DNA of 64,000 bases from Pseudoteredinibacter isoporae (GCF_011602085.1 NZ_JAAONY010000001.1:868001-932000), one strand, 5' to 3'. Shown: positions 7,909 through 17,124, counted from the stretch's first letter. Translations and numbers: made by a program. Notes: generated from the letters alone by a model not told the origin.

Positions 7909-10425
7909 ATGAAAAAAGCTCTAAGTTTGATGCTGGTTTCAACGTTGTTAACCAGCGCTTGTCAGCATTCAAAAGACGAGTTTGTTGATCAACGCCATTC
8001 AGATGTTGATATCATTCGCGACAGTTTTGGCACACCTCATATCTTTGCGGAAGACAATTATGGTGTGTATTACGGATACGGTTATGCAGTGGCTGAAGAT
8101 CGTCTCTATCAGATGGAGATGCTTCGGCGGACAGTATTGGGACAGGTTTCTGAAGTGCTGGGCGAAAAATACCTGCCTTTAGATCAACATATACGCAGCA
8201 GTTATGATCTGCCTTCGGTGAGAAAACAATTTGATCGTATTTCAAAGGACGATCGTCTCGTTTTGGAAGCCTATGCCGCAGGTTTCAGCAAGAGGGTCGA
8301 AGAGGTTCTGGCGGATCAACCGGCATTGCTTCCCAAAGAATTTCATGACAATGAATTTCTTCCCAAGGCCTGGCGAGCCTACGATGTAGCGATGATCTTT
8401 GCGGGAGCAATTGCCCATCGTTATTCCGACTTTAACTCCGAGAGAGACAATTTAGTACTTTGGCAAAATCTGAAAGAACAGCATGGCTCTGAAAAAGCCT
8501 GGCGTATTTTCTCAGCATCAAAATGGCTGCTCGATCCAGATTCCCCTACAACGGTTCCCAAAGACCAAGAGACGCAGATCGAAGCCGATAATATGCCTGT
8601 GTACCTTGAAGGGCTTGCGAAAATTAAAAAGTCAAAACGCGTTGCGGTCAATGAGCTGGGCGAGTTTCAAGGGATCACGGGGGAAAAGCTGACAAATCGG
8701 GAGTTTGAGCGGATGCTGGCGGAAAATGGTTTTCACAGTAGCCCCGAATTTGCCCCGGCCAGTAATTACTGGGCGGTGTCGAAAGCAAAAAGCCAGGGTG
8801 CAAATGGCATTTTGGTGAATGGGCCTCAGTTCGGTTGGAGTCTGCCTTCCTACGTGAACGGCATTGGTTTGCACGGTGGTGATTTCAATTTGGTGGGGAA
8901 TACGCTGTTAGGATTGCCCGCATTATTGTTTGCTCACAATAATCAGATTGCCTGGGGCAGTACGGCGGGCTTAAGCGATCAGGTGGATGAGTATGTTCTG
9001 ACATTAAATCCTGAAAACCCGGAGCAGTATTGGCATCAAGGTGAATATAAAAATTTCCAGACCTGGAACGAAAGCATTTTTGTGAAGAAAAATGAAAATG
9101 GAAAACCTGTCAAACAGGAACAGCAATTGACAGTAAGAAAAGCAGCCCAGGGCATGGTGCTGTTACATGATCCGGAAGCGGGTGTTGCGGTCAGTCGGGC
9201 GCGGGCTTGGGAAGGTAAAGAGCTGAACACACTGTTGGCCTGGGTCAATCTTGCCAAACAAGGTTCGATTGCTGAAGCCAAGCGCACCGTAAAAGACGTC
9301 GCTACCAATATTAATTTTTACTATATGGACACCTTGGGCAATATTGCTTATACCCATGCGGGAAGGTATCCCGAGCGTGCTGCGGGTCATGACTCTCGTT
9401 TGCCGGCACCGGGAGACGGTTCTTACGATTGGTTATCTCTGCGCCCGTACAGCGACAACCCAACGGTCGAAAACCCCAAGCAGGCCTATATCAGTAACTG
9501 GAATAATCGACCTTCTCAACATTGGGCGGCTTCTGATTTGTGGTCTCTCACTTGGGGGAGAGCGGATAGGGTTCAGTTGTTGTTTGATCAGCTGGAGCGT
9601 CAACCTACCTTTACACCTGATGAAGTTTGGGCAATTAATCGCAACGTCAGTTACGGTGATGTGAGTTTGCCGTTCCTCTTGCCTTATTTAAATCAAGCTC
9701 TCGAAGGCAGCAAGCTGAATGATTTGGAAGCCTCGGCGCTTGCCCGTCTAAACGACTGGGATCAACAATGGATTGCAGATGATGACGGAAATTATCCCCC
9801 GGAAGCGGCTTTGGCAGAGAGCTTTATCGGTGTCTTGTTAAAAGACGCTTTGCAGGACGATGTTGGTGATCGAAATTTTTATCTTTACAGCTCGACAGCT
9901 TATCCGGTTCGCCCGCTGGGCGCTTCAATGCACACTGGCCCGGGAATCAAGGCGTTGGTTAAAAACCTTGATGCATTGGCTCGTGATGAAAAGCCGATTT
10001 ATGATTTTTTTAATGGGCAGTCAATGCAATTGTTGAACCGAAGCTTTCGGAAAGCCGTCAAATTATTAAGTGTTGAGCAGGGCCCTGTGCCCGGCAAATG
10101 GCGTGTCGCTGCCCCGGTCATGGAGTGGCAGCCGGTAAACTTTCGAGGCGTCCCGCAGGCCGGTCAGCAAGCGAGGGTGTCGGTGCCTGAGTACGCTAAT
10201 CGTGGCAGTGAGAATAATTTATTCATCGCAAGAGATGACGGCTTTGAAGCCTTCGATTCGATTCCACCAGGGCAGAGTGGCTTTGTCAGCATTGACGGTG
10301 TAGAGAGTGTTCACTATCGGGATCAGCTGGATATGTTTGAAAACTACAAGTACAAAAAGATCCCTTATACTCGAGATGAAATCACTTCAGGAAAGCACCA
10401 CATTAAAACTTTGAAGGTCAAGTAG
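7909..10425 (+). CDS. Penicillin acylase family lipoprotein (Ntn hydrolase)
   Basis: An 838-residue relative of penicillin G acylase, acyl-homoserine-lactone acylase and aculeacin/cephalosporin acylases, which cleave acyl side chains from amides. The lipobox LTSAC (Cys18) makes it an envelope lipoprotein. The alpha-chain part has the typical GTPHIFAEDNYGVYYGYGYA and AEDRLYQMEMLRR segments. The predicted autocatalytic cut is before Ser285 in FAPASNYWAV, where most relatives have Gly rather than Ala before the Ser. The beta chain has LLFAHNNQIAWGSTAG and SNWNNRPS, containing the oxyanion and catalytic Asn. AAGGAG lies seven bases before the ATG. With the upstream amidase and receptor it may process an N-acylated compound. 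The substrate is not decidable from sequence. Confidence 0.9.
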   Translation: MKKALSLMLVSTLLTSACQHSKDEFVDQRHSDVDIIRDSFGTPHIFAEDNYGVYYGYGYAVAEDRLYQMEMLRRTVLGQVSEVLGEKYLPLDQHIRSSYDLPSVRKQFDRISKDDRLVLEAYAAGFSKRVEEVLADQPALLPKEFHDNEFLPKAWRAYDVAMIFAGAIAHRYSDFNSERDNLVLWQNLKEQHGSEKAWRIFSASKWLLDPDSPTTVPKDQETQIEADNMPVYLEGLAKIKKSKRVAVNELGEFQGITGEKLTNREFERMLAENGFHSSPEFAPASNYWAVSKAKSQGANGILVNGPQFGWSLPSYVNGIGLHGGDFNLVGNTLLGLPALLFAHNNQIAWGSTAGLSDQVDEYVLTLNPENPEQYWHQGEYKNFQTWNESIFVKKNENGKPVKQEQQLTVRKAAQGMVLLHDPEAGVAVSRARAWEGKELNTLLAWVNLAKQGSIAEAKRTVKDVATNINFYYMDTLGNIAYTHAGRYPERAAGHDSRLPAPGDGSYDWLSLRPYSDNPTVENPKQAYISNWNNRPSQHWAASDLWSLTWGRADRVQLLFDQLERQPTFTPDEVWAINRNVSYGDVSLPFLLPYLNQALEGSKLNDLEASALARLNDWDQQWIADDDGNYPPEAALAESFIGVLLKDALQDDVGDRNFYLYSSTAYPVRPLGASMHTGPGIKALVKNLDALARDEKPIYDFFNGQSMQLLNRSFRKAVKLLSVEQGPVPGKWRVAAPVMEWQPVNFRGVPQAGQQARVSVPEYANRGSENNLFIARDDGFEAFDSIPPGQSGFVSIDGVESVHYRDQLDMFENYKYKKIPYTRDEITSGKHHIKTLKVK

Positions 10426-10428
10426 GAT

Positions 10429-10465
10429 TGAAAGAAAATCGCCGCCCTTGCGGTTCCAGGGCGGC
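10429..10465 (-). terminator. Terminator of the metF operon
   Basis: GCCGCCCT (10441-10448) pairs with AGGGCGGC (10458-10465), an eight-base-pair stem with a nine-base loop. Read on the minus strand it is followed by GATTTTCTTT, a T-rich tail, so it terminates the SAM cycle operon. It lies between two convergent genes and may also stop acylase transcripts. Confidence 0.75.
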
Positions 10466-10479
10466 AGAGATTCTATGGC

Positions 10480-11322
10480 TTATTCACTGGCCAATAGATT
10501 CGTCAGAATCTGGGCCGTTGGTTGGGTTTGATTCATGGTGTAAAAGTGCAAACCCGGTGCGCCATTGTCCAGCAGCATTTCGCAGAGATCCGATACCAAA
10601 TCGATACCAAAAGAAATAATGCTTTCCTGATCGTCGGCAAAATCTTCCAATCGACGAGCCATCCAGCGAGGAATTTCTGCGCCACAGTTGGCACTGAAAC
10701 GAGCCAGATTTTTGTAGTTGATAATCGGCATGATGCCCGGCACGATTGGCTGCTCAATGCCCGCTGCCTGACACTGATCAGCAAAGTAAAAATAGGCATC
10801 AGGATTATAGAAATACTGGGTGATTGCGCTGTTGGCGCCAGCATCGAATTTACCTTTCAGATATTCGATGTCTTTTTTGTAGCTGCGGGCTTCCGGATGA
10901 ATTTCCGGATAGGCTGCTACTTCAATATGAAAGTGGTCGCCAAAATGTTCGCGGATAAAAGCCACTAACTGATTGGCATAAACCAGTTGTGAAGCGCCGC
11001 CCATACCCGAGGGCATATCGCCGCGCAAGGCGACAAGGCGTTTAACACCACCGTCTTTATATTCTTGCAGCAGTTGCTTGATGGTGTCTTCATCATCTCC
11101 GCCGAAAGACAGGTGGGGTGCCGTATCATGACCGGCATTGATGGAACTTAAAACAATACCTTTCGTGCTGTCGCGAGTAGAGCCGCCAGCGCCATAGGTT
11201 ACAGAATAAAATTCAGGTTGAAACAGGGCGAGTTCTTCTTGCACGGCCGCCAGTTTCTCTTTGCCAGCGGGAGTCTTCGGAGGGAAGAATTCAAAGCTGA
11301 CTGGGATGTGTTCATTGCTCAT
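10480..11322 (-). CDS. metF: 5,10-methylenetetrahydrofolate reductase
   Basis: A FAD-dependent cytoplasmic enzyme that reduces methylene-THF to methyl-THF, the methyl donor for methionine synthase. At 280 residues it has the standard bacterial length. Conserved blocks are SFEFFPPKT at the N-terminus (residues 9-17), VTYGAGGSTRD, RLVALRGD, and the folate/FAD segment with YPEIHPEA and QYFYNP. The C-terminus has NGAPGLHFYTMNQ. It is the last gene of the operon running from the ArsR-methyltransferase regulator through metK and ahcY, and is separated from ahcY by 75 bases containing a perfect hairpin. Its likely role here is remethylation of the homocysteine released by AhcY. Confidence 0.97.
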   Translation of the reverse strand: MSNEHIPVSFEFFPPKTPAGKEKLAAVQEELALFQPEFYSVTYGAGGSTRDSTKGIVLSSINAGHDTAPHLSFGGDDEDTIKQLLQEYKDGGVKRLVALRGDMPSGMGGASQLVYANQLVAFIREHFGDHFHIEVAAYPEIHPEARSYKKDIEYLKGKFDAGANSAITQYFYNPDAYFYFADQCQAAGIEQPIVPGIMPIINYKNLARFSANCGAEIPRWMARRLEDFADDQESIISFGIDLVSDLCEMLLDNGAPGLHFYTMNQTQPTAQILTNLLASE

Positions 11323-11361
11323 GGTGTCTGGCCTGTTTTATGTTGAACAGTGCTCTATTGG

Positions 11362-11390
11362 CTGCTCCGGCATAGCGAATGCCGGAGCAG
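11362..11390 (-). repeat. Intercistronic hairpin between ahcY and metF
   Basis: CTGCTCCGGC (11362-11371) and GCCGGAGCAG (11381-11390) form a perfect ten-base-pair stem with a nine-base loop. No T tract follows on the minus strand, so it is not a classical terminator. It may be an mRNA processing or stabilising element, or a partial attenuator that lowers metF relative to ahcY. Confidence 0.55.
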
Positions 11391-11397
11391 ACAGATT

Positions 11398-12780
11398 TTA
11401 GTACTTGTAAGATTCCGGCTTGAATGGACCATCAACTTCAACGTTGATGTAGTCCGCCTGGGTCTTGGTCAGCTTGGTGATCACGCCACCGAAGCCGGCA
11501 ACCATGTCGGCCGCCACTTCTTCATCCAGTTTCTTGGGCAGTACTTTTACGTACAGCGCGTCTTGCTTTTCCGTTTCTGGCAAATCAGCAAACTTGCGTT
11601 CCCACAGATAAATTTGGGCCAGTACCTGGTTGGCAAAAGAACCATCCATAATACGAGAAGGGTGACCGGTAGCGTTGCCCAGGTTAACCAAGCGACCTTC
11701 AGACAACAGAATCAAATGATCTTTGCTGGCTCGGTCGCGATAGATTTTGTGAACCTGTGGTTTAATTTCTTCCCACTCCCAGTTCTCGCGCATATAAGCG
11801 GTATCGATCTCATTATCAAAGTGACCGATGTTACAAACCACAGCACCATTTTTCAGACTTTGCAGCATGTTGGCATCGCACACATTGGTGTTGCCGGTTG
11901 TGGTAACGATCAAATCGGTTGTGCCCAGCAGTTCTTTGTTGATGCTGCTCAGCTCGCCAGTGTTAACGCCATCGATATAAGGCGATACAACTTCGAAGCC
12001 GTCCATACAGGCTTGCATGGCACAGATTGGGTCGATTTCAGTAACCTTAACGATCATGCCTTCCTGACGCAGTGAAGCTGCAGAACCTTTACCTACATCA
12101 CCATAACCAACGACCAGGGCTTTTTTCCCGCTTAACAGATGATCAACACCACGCTTGATGGCATCGTTCAAAGAGTGTCGGCAGCCGTACTTGTTGTCGT
12201 TCTTGGATTTGGTGACCGCATCGTTCACGTTGATGGCCGGTACTTTCAGCTCGCCTTTTTCCAGCATTTCTACCAGACGGTGAACACCCGTGGTGGTTTC
12301 TTCAGAAATACCGTTTATGTTATCCAATACCTGTGGGTATTTCTCGTGGCACATCTGGGTCAGGTCACCACCATCGTCCAGAATAATATTGGAATTCCAC
12401 AGTTCGTCGCTGTCTTTCTCAGCCAGAATGGTCTGCTCGATACACCACCAGAACTCTTCTTCGGTTTCACCCTTCCAGGCAAAAACAGGAATGCCAGCAG
12501 CGGCGATAGCGGCGGCGGCGTGGTCCTGAGTAGAGAAAATATTACAGGAAGACCAGCGTACTTCAGCGCCCAGTTCCACCAGAGTTTCAATCAACACGGC
12601 GGTTTGGATGGTCATATGGATACAACCCATGATTCGGGCGCCCGCCAGAGGTTGTGCCTCCTTGTATTTGCGGCGCAGTGCCATCAGTGCGGGCATTTCG
12701 CCTTCGGCGATTTCAATTTCTTTGCGACCCCATTCGGCCAGGCTGATGTCAGCAACTTTGTAATCGGTAAATGTGCTCAT
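11398..12780 (-). CDS. ahcY: S-adenosylhomocysteine hydrolase
   Basis: An NAD-dependent cytoplasmic enzyme that splits S-adenosylhomocysteine into adenosine and homocysteine and so relieves inhibition of methyltransferases. The 460-residue length is that of the long bacterial form. Motifs are the N-terminal [16 protein letters not shown], the substrate site [25 protein letters not shown]-like [14 protein letters not shown], the NAD-binding [17 protein letters not shown], and the conserved C-terminus FKPESYKY. It follows metK by 19 bases and precedes metF, giving a SAM-use and recycling operon. I saw no SAH riboswitch fold. Control more likely lies at the operator in front of the upstream regulator gene. 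Confidence 0.98.
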   Translation of the reverse strand: MSTFTDYKVADISLAEWGRKEIEIAEGEMPALMALRRKYKEAQPLAGARIMGCIHMTIQTAVLIETLVELGAEVRWSSCNIFSTQDHAAAAIAAAGIPVFAWKGETEEEFWWCIEQTILAEKDSDELWNSNIILDDGGDLTQMCHEKYPQVLDNINGISEETTTGVHRLVEMLEKGELKVPAINVNDAVTKSKNDNKYGCRHSLNDAIKRGVDHLLSGKKALVVGYGDVGKGSAASLRQEGMIVKVTEIDPICAMQACMDGFEVVSPYIDGVNTGELSSINKELLGTTDLIVTTTGNTNVCDANMLQSLKNGAVVCNIGHFDNEIDTAYMRENWEWEEIKPQVHKIYRDRASKDHLILLSEGRLVNLGNATGHPSRIMDGSFANQVLAQIYLWERKFADLPETEKQDALYVKVLPKKLDEEVAADMVAGFGGVITKLTKTQADYINVEVDGPFKPESYKY

Positions 12781-12799
12781 GATTTATCTCTCAAAAAAA

Positions 12800-14014
12800 T
12801 TATTGGCCAAGGGCTGCTTTCAGTGCATCCACTTTATCGGTTTTTTCCCAAGTAAAGGCCGTAAAGGTATCGCTATGGGTCTCGCCATTTTCGACCCACT
12901 CGTAGCGGTGCTCGAAGGGTTCGCGACCGAAGTGGCCGTAGGCGGCGGTTAACTGGTACATCGGGTGCTGTAGATCCAGCACTTTGGTGATGGCGTATGG
13001 ACGCAGATCGAAAACTTCGCGAATCGCGGCAATCAATTGATCGTCACTGACCTTGCCGGTGCCAAAGGTGTTGACGGAAATTGAGGTCGGTTCGGCAACA
13101 CCAATGGCATAAGAAACCTGGATTTCACAGCGGTCTGCCAGGCCGGCTGCAACAACATTTTTTGCAACATAGCGACCGGCGTAAGCGGCAGAGCGATCCA
13201 CTTTCGATGGGTCTTTACCAGAGAAGGCACCACCACCGTGGCGTGCCATGCCGCCATAGGTATCCACAATAATTTTACGCCCGGTTAAACCCGCGTCACC
13301 GACCGGGCCACCAATCACAAAGTTACCGGTTGGGTTGATGTGGTACTGAGTGCCTTCGTGCAGCAATTCAGCGGGCAGTACATGCTTGATGATGTTTTCC
13401 AGCACGGCTTCGCGAATATCGTCCTGACTCACTTCAGGATTGTGTTGGGTGGACAGTACAACTGCATCGACGGCAACGGGCTTGCCATCTTCGTAACGCA
13501 GAGTGACCTGGGATTTTGCATCGGGACGCAACCAGGGCAGGATACCGTCTTTGCGCAATTGGGCCTGACGCTCAACCAGACGGTGTGAGTAGTACACCGG
13601 AGCGGGCATCAAGGTTGGGGTTTCATTAGTGGCATAGCCAAACATCAAACCCTGGTCACCGGCGCCCTGATCTTCGGGCTTGGAGCGGTCAACACCCTGG
13701 TTAATGTCTACAGACTGTTTACCAATCGCGTTAATAACGGCACAGCTTGCGCCGTCGTAGCCTACATCGGAACTGTTGTAGCCGATGCCTTTAATAACAT
13801 CGCGAATAATATCTTCCAGATCGACATAGCAGCTGGTGGTCAGCTCGCCAGCAACTACGGCCATACCGGTTTTTACCAGTGTTTCAACGGCGACACGTGC
13901 GTCTTTGTCGCGTGCGATGATGGCATCGAGAATGGCATCGGAAATCTGATCGGCCATTTTGTCGGGATGACCTTCAGAGACAGACTCCGAAGTAAAAATG
14001 CTGTACTCAGACAT
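12800..14014 (-). CDS. metK: S-adenosylmethionine synthetase
   Basis: A cytoplasmic enzyme that makes SAM from methionine and ATP and releases phosphate and pyrophosphate. The 404-residue product is slightly longer than the usual 380-390. It has the signature [20 protein letters not shown] at residues 9-28, [12 protein letters not shown], the phosphate-binding [19 protein letters not shown] and the C-terminal [12 protein letters not shown]-like block. It is placed 48 bases after the ArsR-methyltransferase gene and 19 bases before ahcY on the same strand, so all are probably cotranscribed. Confidence 0.98.
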   Translation of the reverse strand: MSEYSIFTSESVSEGHPDKMADQISDAILDAIIARDKDARVAVETLVKTGMAVVAGELTTSCYVDLEDIIRDVIKGIGYNSSDVGYDGASCAVINAIGKQSVDINQGVDRSKPEDQGAGDQGLMFGYATNETPTLMPAPVYYSHRLVERQAQLRKDGILPWLRPDAKSQVTLRYEDGKPVAVDAVVLSTQHNPEVSQDDIREAVLENIIKHVLPAELLHEGTQYHINPTGNFVIGGPVGDAGLTGRKIIVDTYGGMARHGGGAFSGKDPSKVDRSAAYAGRYVAKNVVAAGLADRCEIQVSYAIGVAEPTSISVNTFGTGKVSDDQLIAAIREVFDLRPYAITKVLDLQHPMYQLTAAYGHFGREPFEHRYEWVENGETHSDTFTAFTWEKTDKVDALKAALGQ

Positions 14015-14062
14015 AACTGTTTTCCTAAACTAATGGCCATGGGCCAATGAGTATCTGCACTG

Positions 14063-15049
14063 TTAAGTCAGTGCTGGTTTAATAAATTCACGTATTTGGA
14101 TCTGGAAGCCATTACGCAGGGCGAAGTAAATGCTCTGGCCTTCTTCGAGGCCTGCGGCTTCGCTCCACTGACTCAAATCCTGGGGTTCAAAGCCCAACCA
14201 TAAGTCCCCGCAAGCGTCCTGTGCCCAGGCTTGATCATGGCGACAAAGGTCGGTTACCAGCAGAACCCCACCGCTGGCTAAACTATTGGCTAAATCACTG
14301 AAGATCTGGGCTGGCGAAGGGGTATGATGCAGCACCATATTCACCACGATGCACTGTGCTGACAGTTCCAATTCGGCCAGGCGCTTAGTGTCACCGAGAA
14401 TCAGCTCGACATTATTCAGCCCCTCGGACTGAACCAGCTGGCGAGAGGTCTCAAGCATTGCCGGACTGTTGTCGAGGGCAAATACCGTGTCAAATCGCTC
14501 GGCCAGATAAGGCAGAAACTCCCCTTCACCGGGACCGAGCTCAAGAGCCAATTTATGGTCGTGTAAAGGCGCTGCCAGCAAAGCCTCGGCGACTTGCTCG
14601 CGATAAATTGGAAAACTGGCAATTAAGTCGGCTTGTTCGCGGAACTTGCCGGCATTTTCCGTGAAAAACTTACGTGAAGCGGCTTCTCGCTCGCTTTGAA
14701 TCTCATCGAGTTGAGCTTGCAGCTGTTCCGCCAGTGGCAGGCTGTCCACGCTGTGGAACAGGCGCCTTTGGGCATCACCCAGCAGGGGGTCATGGCTGGC
14801 CAGCGCGCGTCGGTAAAAGATGGAATTTCCTTCCCGGCGGGTCGCCACCAAGCCAGCAGATGCCAGAACTTTGAGGTGGTGGCTCATGCTGGACTGCTTC
14901 AAATCGAAAATGGAAACCAGTTCAAGAACGCCGTAGGAATCCCTGGCCAGGACACGCAAAACCTCCAGGCGCAAGGGGTCGGCGGCTGCTTTCAGTAAAG
15001 CAGCCAGCTGCTCGGCGGGACGATCGGCTATGGCATCTGGACTCGACAT
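14063..15049 (-). CDS. sahR: ArsR-type regulator fused to SAM-dependent methyltransferase (SahR-like)
   Basis: A 328-residue two-domain protein. Residues 10-95 form an ArsR winged helix (LKAAADPLRLEVLRVLA, then QSSMSHHLKVLASAGLV, then a wing with RREGNSIFYRR). It lacks the metal-binding cysteine pair of metal-sensing ArsR proteins. Residues about 165-290 form a class I methyltransferase fold, with LALELGPGEGEFLPYLA as the SAM-binding glycine loop and VVNMVLHHTPSPA later. Proteins of this family next to metK and ahcY are known as SahR, an S-adenosylhomocysteine-responsive regulator of the SAM cycle in Proteobacteria. The assignment here rests on domain order and context. A nearly perfect palindrome lies 26 bases upstream. 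No clear ribosome binding site precedes the ATG at 15049. Confidence 0.82.
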   Translation of the reverse strand: MSSPDAIADRPAEQLAALLKAAADPLRLEVLRVLARDSYGVLELVSIFDLKQSSMSHHLKVLASAGLVATRREGNSIFYRRALASHDPLLGDAQRRLFHSVDSLPLAEQLQAQLDEIQSEREAASRKFFTENAGKFREQADLIASFPIYREQVAEALLAAPLHDHKLALELGPGEGEFLPYLAERFDTVFALDNSPAMLETSRQLVQSEGLNNVELILGDTKRLAELELSAQCIVVNMVLHHTPSPAQIFSDLANSLASGGVLLVTDLCRHDQAWAQDACGDLWLGFEPQDLSQWSEAAGLEEGQSIYFALRNGFQIQIREFIKPALT

Positions 15050-15074
15050 GCAAGGGAGTGTAGCAGTGCTTAAT

Positions 15075-15102
15075 ATCTATATCAAAATATTTCGATATAG
15101 AT
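15075..15102. promoter_or_regulatory. 28-bp palindromic operator, probable SahR site
   Basis: ATCTATATC (15075-15083) mirrors GATATAGAT (15094-15102), and the inner AAATATTT (15085-15092) continues the symmetry. Only the pair at 15084 and 15093 is mismatched. It sits just upstream of the regulator that opens the metK operon, where an autoregulatory SahR site would be expected. The palindrome is seen; the factor is inferred. Confidence 0.7.
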
Positions 15103-15136
15103 TTGTTTAATTTTTGTTTGACCTCGTCGATTGTGA

Positions 15137-15173
15137 GTGCTAATTTTTTAGCATGGTGCTAAAAAATTAGCAC
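15137..15173. promoter_or_regulatory. Two tandem dyads, probable BlaI-family operator
   Basis: TGCTAA-N4-TTAGCA occurs twice, at 15138-15153 and 15157-15172. The whole region is also a 17-bp perfect inverted repeat with a three-base centre. It lies 56 bases before the BlaI gene, in the position for autorepression of the blaI-M56-tonB operon. The motif differs from the TACA/TGTA dyads of staphylococcal BlaI, so the assignment rests on position. Confidence 0.6.
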
Positions 15174-15228
15174 CCAGGGAGCGAAACCAAAGAAGCTCTC
15201 CGCCAAACCGCTACGGGAAATATGAACC

Positions 15229-15624
15229 ATGACCAAAACGCCGCATAAACTCAGCCGCCGAGAGCGACAAATATTGGATGTGCTCTATGAAAAACAACAG
15301 GCCTCGGCCAAGGATGTGCAGGCCGGTATCGATGATGCCCCCAGTTATTCGTCTATTCGAGCACTGCTTGCCCGCATGGTGGAAAAGGGTCTGGTGAGTC
15401 ATACCCAGGAAGGTGCCAAGTATCTTTATAGCCCCATCACGGCCAAAGACGATGCGAGCCAGTCGGCGATTGGCCGCCTGGTACGTACATTCTTCGATGG
15501 CTCGGCTATTAAAGCGGCCAGCGCTTTGATCGGCAATGCTGAAGAACAGTTGGATGAAAAGGAACTCGAATCACTGGAAAAAATGATTCGTCAGGCGCGT
15601 GAACGCAAGCAGCAGGAGAAGTGA
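15229..15624 (+). CDS. BlaI/MecI/CopY family transcriptional repressor
   Basis: A 131-residue winged-helix repressor. The N-terminal half has the family pattern LSRRERQILDVLYEKQQASAKDV, then PSYSSIRALLARMVEKGLV with the recognition helix, then TQEGAKYLYSP as the wing. The C-terminal helices form the dimerisation region. In BlaI and MecI a partner M56 metalloprotease triggers cleavage of this dimer region and lifts repression. Here the M56 gene overlaps the stop codon, so the pair should work the same way. The likely target is the tandem dyad 56 bases upstream. It is unlikely to be a copper CopY because no metal-binding cysteines are seen. Confidence 0.92.
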   Translation: MTKTPHKLSRRERQILDVLYEKQQASAKDVQAGIDDAPSYSSIRALLARMVEKGLVSHTQEGAKYLYSPITAKDDASQSAIGRLVRTFFDGSAIKAASALIGNAEEQLDEKELESLEKMIRQARERKQQEK

Positions 15625-17123
15625 TGATGACGGCGGCGCTGTTGATGTTTCCTGTAAAAGCTGCCCTGGTCGGCTTGTTGTTTATCGGTTGTTACTATGG
15701 CTTGGATAAACATTCCGCTCGCCTTCGTTATCAATGGCTGAGTACGATCAGCGTTTTATTTTTACTGTTTCCGATTCTGGATCAGTTGTTGAACAGTTTT
15801 GATGTTACGGTGGCGGTTCGCACGAATCATTTGTTATTGCGCAGCGGGGCTGAACTTCTTCAGGAGCCCTGGTTGCAAATTGGTTTGTTGTTGTACTGCT
15901 TTATCTGCAGTTGGTTATTGTTCTATGTATTCCTCGGGCTCTCTCAGTTATCCCGATATCGGAAGTCAGCGCAAACGGCGCCACTCGAATTGCAACAGCT
16001 ACTGGATAAACTTTCCGCTCGTATTGGCTTGTTGAACGTGCCCGAGTTAAAACTTCATCACAATAATGCGATGAGCCCCTGTACTTTTGGTTCGCTCAAC
16101 CCTGTGGTGCTGCTACCGGCCAATGCCGTGGATTGGCCGAAAGAACAACTTGAATTGGTGCTGTTGCATGAGTTGGCGCATGTCAAACATCGTGATTTTT
16201 TGCGCTTAAACGGTGCTCGTTTCTTGCTGGCCTTTTACTGGTTTCTTCCGCCCGCCTGGTGGTTGCTTGCCGAACTTAAAAAACTGTCCGAGCAACTGGC
16301 CGACGATACCGTGTTAAATGTCGGTGCGAACGATGCCGATTATGCGGAGGTGTTAATGCGAGCTGGGCGTTTGCACAAAGAAGCAAGTTCAATGGCCGTC
16401 GCGGTAAATGGTAATGGTGAATACTACCAGCGCGTAATGACAGTTTTGGATCGCTACGTGGATCGCACGGCTCAACCTAATAAAGCTTCCCGTCCTCTGT
16501 TTTGGTTCCTGATTCTGAGTACTTTCAGTGCAGCGGCTATTGATTTGAGTGTTGAAAATAAAGGGTATCTTAAATTGCCTGTTGAAATGGTCAGCATTCA
16601 GAAATTCCGTGATGCACCTGTAGCGGGAGCTGTAGAGGAAAATGTCGGGTGGGATGAGTCCCTGAAAGTGGTCGCCATGGCAGCTGAAAAAGCGCCCACG
16701 GCTGAGCGATCAACTCGTTTTGAGATGAGTGGCTATCTGGCCGGTGATATCGAGCTGCCTTCTGCCCAACTTTTTGAAGGGATCAATAAGGACATTGATA
16801 TACGGGCAAACTTCAACATCGATGAAAAAGGTCGGGCGTACGCTGTGAAAATAAAGCCGCAGGACCTTGAGACCGAATTGCGGGAAGAAATTTCCAATGC
16901 AATCAAAAACAGTCAATTTGCTGTTCACAGACTCAACGGAGAGCCGGTGGTTGTGACCGGAGCGGAGCAGCGTTACCAACTTAAAGAAAAACCTAAAAAG
17001 GAAAAAGCATCAAAAAAGGAGGATAAGCCAATGCGTGATATCAAGATGAAAAAAGACGCTATAAAGCCCGCCGAGAAAAATAAATTCTCGAGCAACACAC
17101 GGAAATTATCGGAAGAGGTGTGA
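15624..17123 (+). CDS. BlaR1/M56 family membrane metalloprotease with TonB-C-like tail
   Basis: A 499-residue membrane protein that probably senses an envelope signal and inactivates the preceding BlaI repressor. About four N-terminal helices are seen, with the zinc motif HELAH (182-186) in LLHELAHVKHRDF and DDTV further on, as in M56 peptidases. It has no penicillin-binding sensor domain. Instead the region about residues 370-455 (IRANFNIDEKGRAYAVKI, then ISNAIKNSQFAV, then NGEPVVVTG) looks like a degenerate TonB C-terminal domain, followed by a Lys-rich tail. The start overlaps the BlaI stop codon. ATG at 15624 or 15627 both fit the AGGAG at 15614-15618. A tonB gene follows directly. Confidence 0.85.
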   Translation: MMTAALLMFPVKAALVGLLFIGCYYGLDKHSARLRYQWLSTISVLFLLFPILDQLLNSFDVTVAVRTNHLLLRSGAELLQEPWLQIGLLLYCFICSWLLFYVFLGLSQLSRYRKSAQTAPLELQQLLDKLSARIGLLNVPELKLHHNNAMSPCTFGSLNPVVLLPANAVDWPKEQLELVLLHELAHVKHRDFLRLNGARFLLAFYWFLPPAWWLLAELKKLSEQLADDTVLNVGANDADYAEVLMRAGRLHKEASSMAVAVNGNGEYYQRVMTVLDRYVDRTAQPNKASRPLFWFLILSTFSAAAIDLSVENKGYLKLPVEMVSIQKFRDAPVAGAVEENVGWDESLKVVAMAAEKAPTAERSTRFEMSGYLAGDIELPSAQLFEGINKDIDIRANFNIDEKGRAYAVKIKPQDLETELREEISNAIKNSQFAVHRLNGEPVVVTGAEQRYQLKEKPKKEKASKKEDKPMRDIKMKKDAIKPAEKNKFSSNTRKLSEEV

Positions 17124-17124
17124 T

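Noticed and set aside
11350-12855. Plus-strand frames of 241 and 238 residues over ahcY
   Set aside because: Both are antisense shadows of the highly conserved ahcY gene.
14014-14063. SAM or SAH riboswitch ahead of metK or ahcY
   Set aside because: The gaps before metK and ahcY are 48 and 19 bases, too short for these folds, and no such conserved core was seen. A protein regulator with a palindromic operator explains control better.
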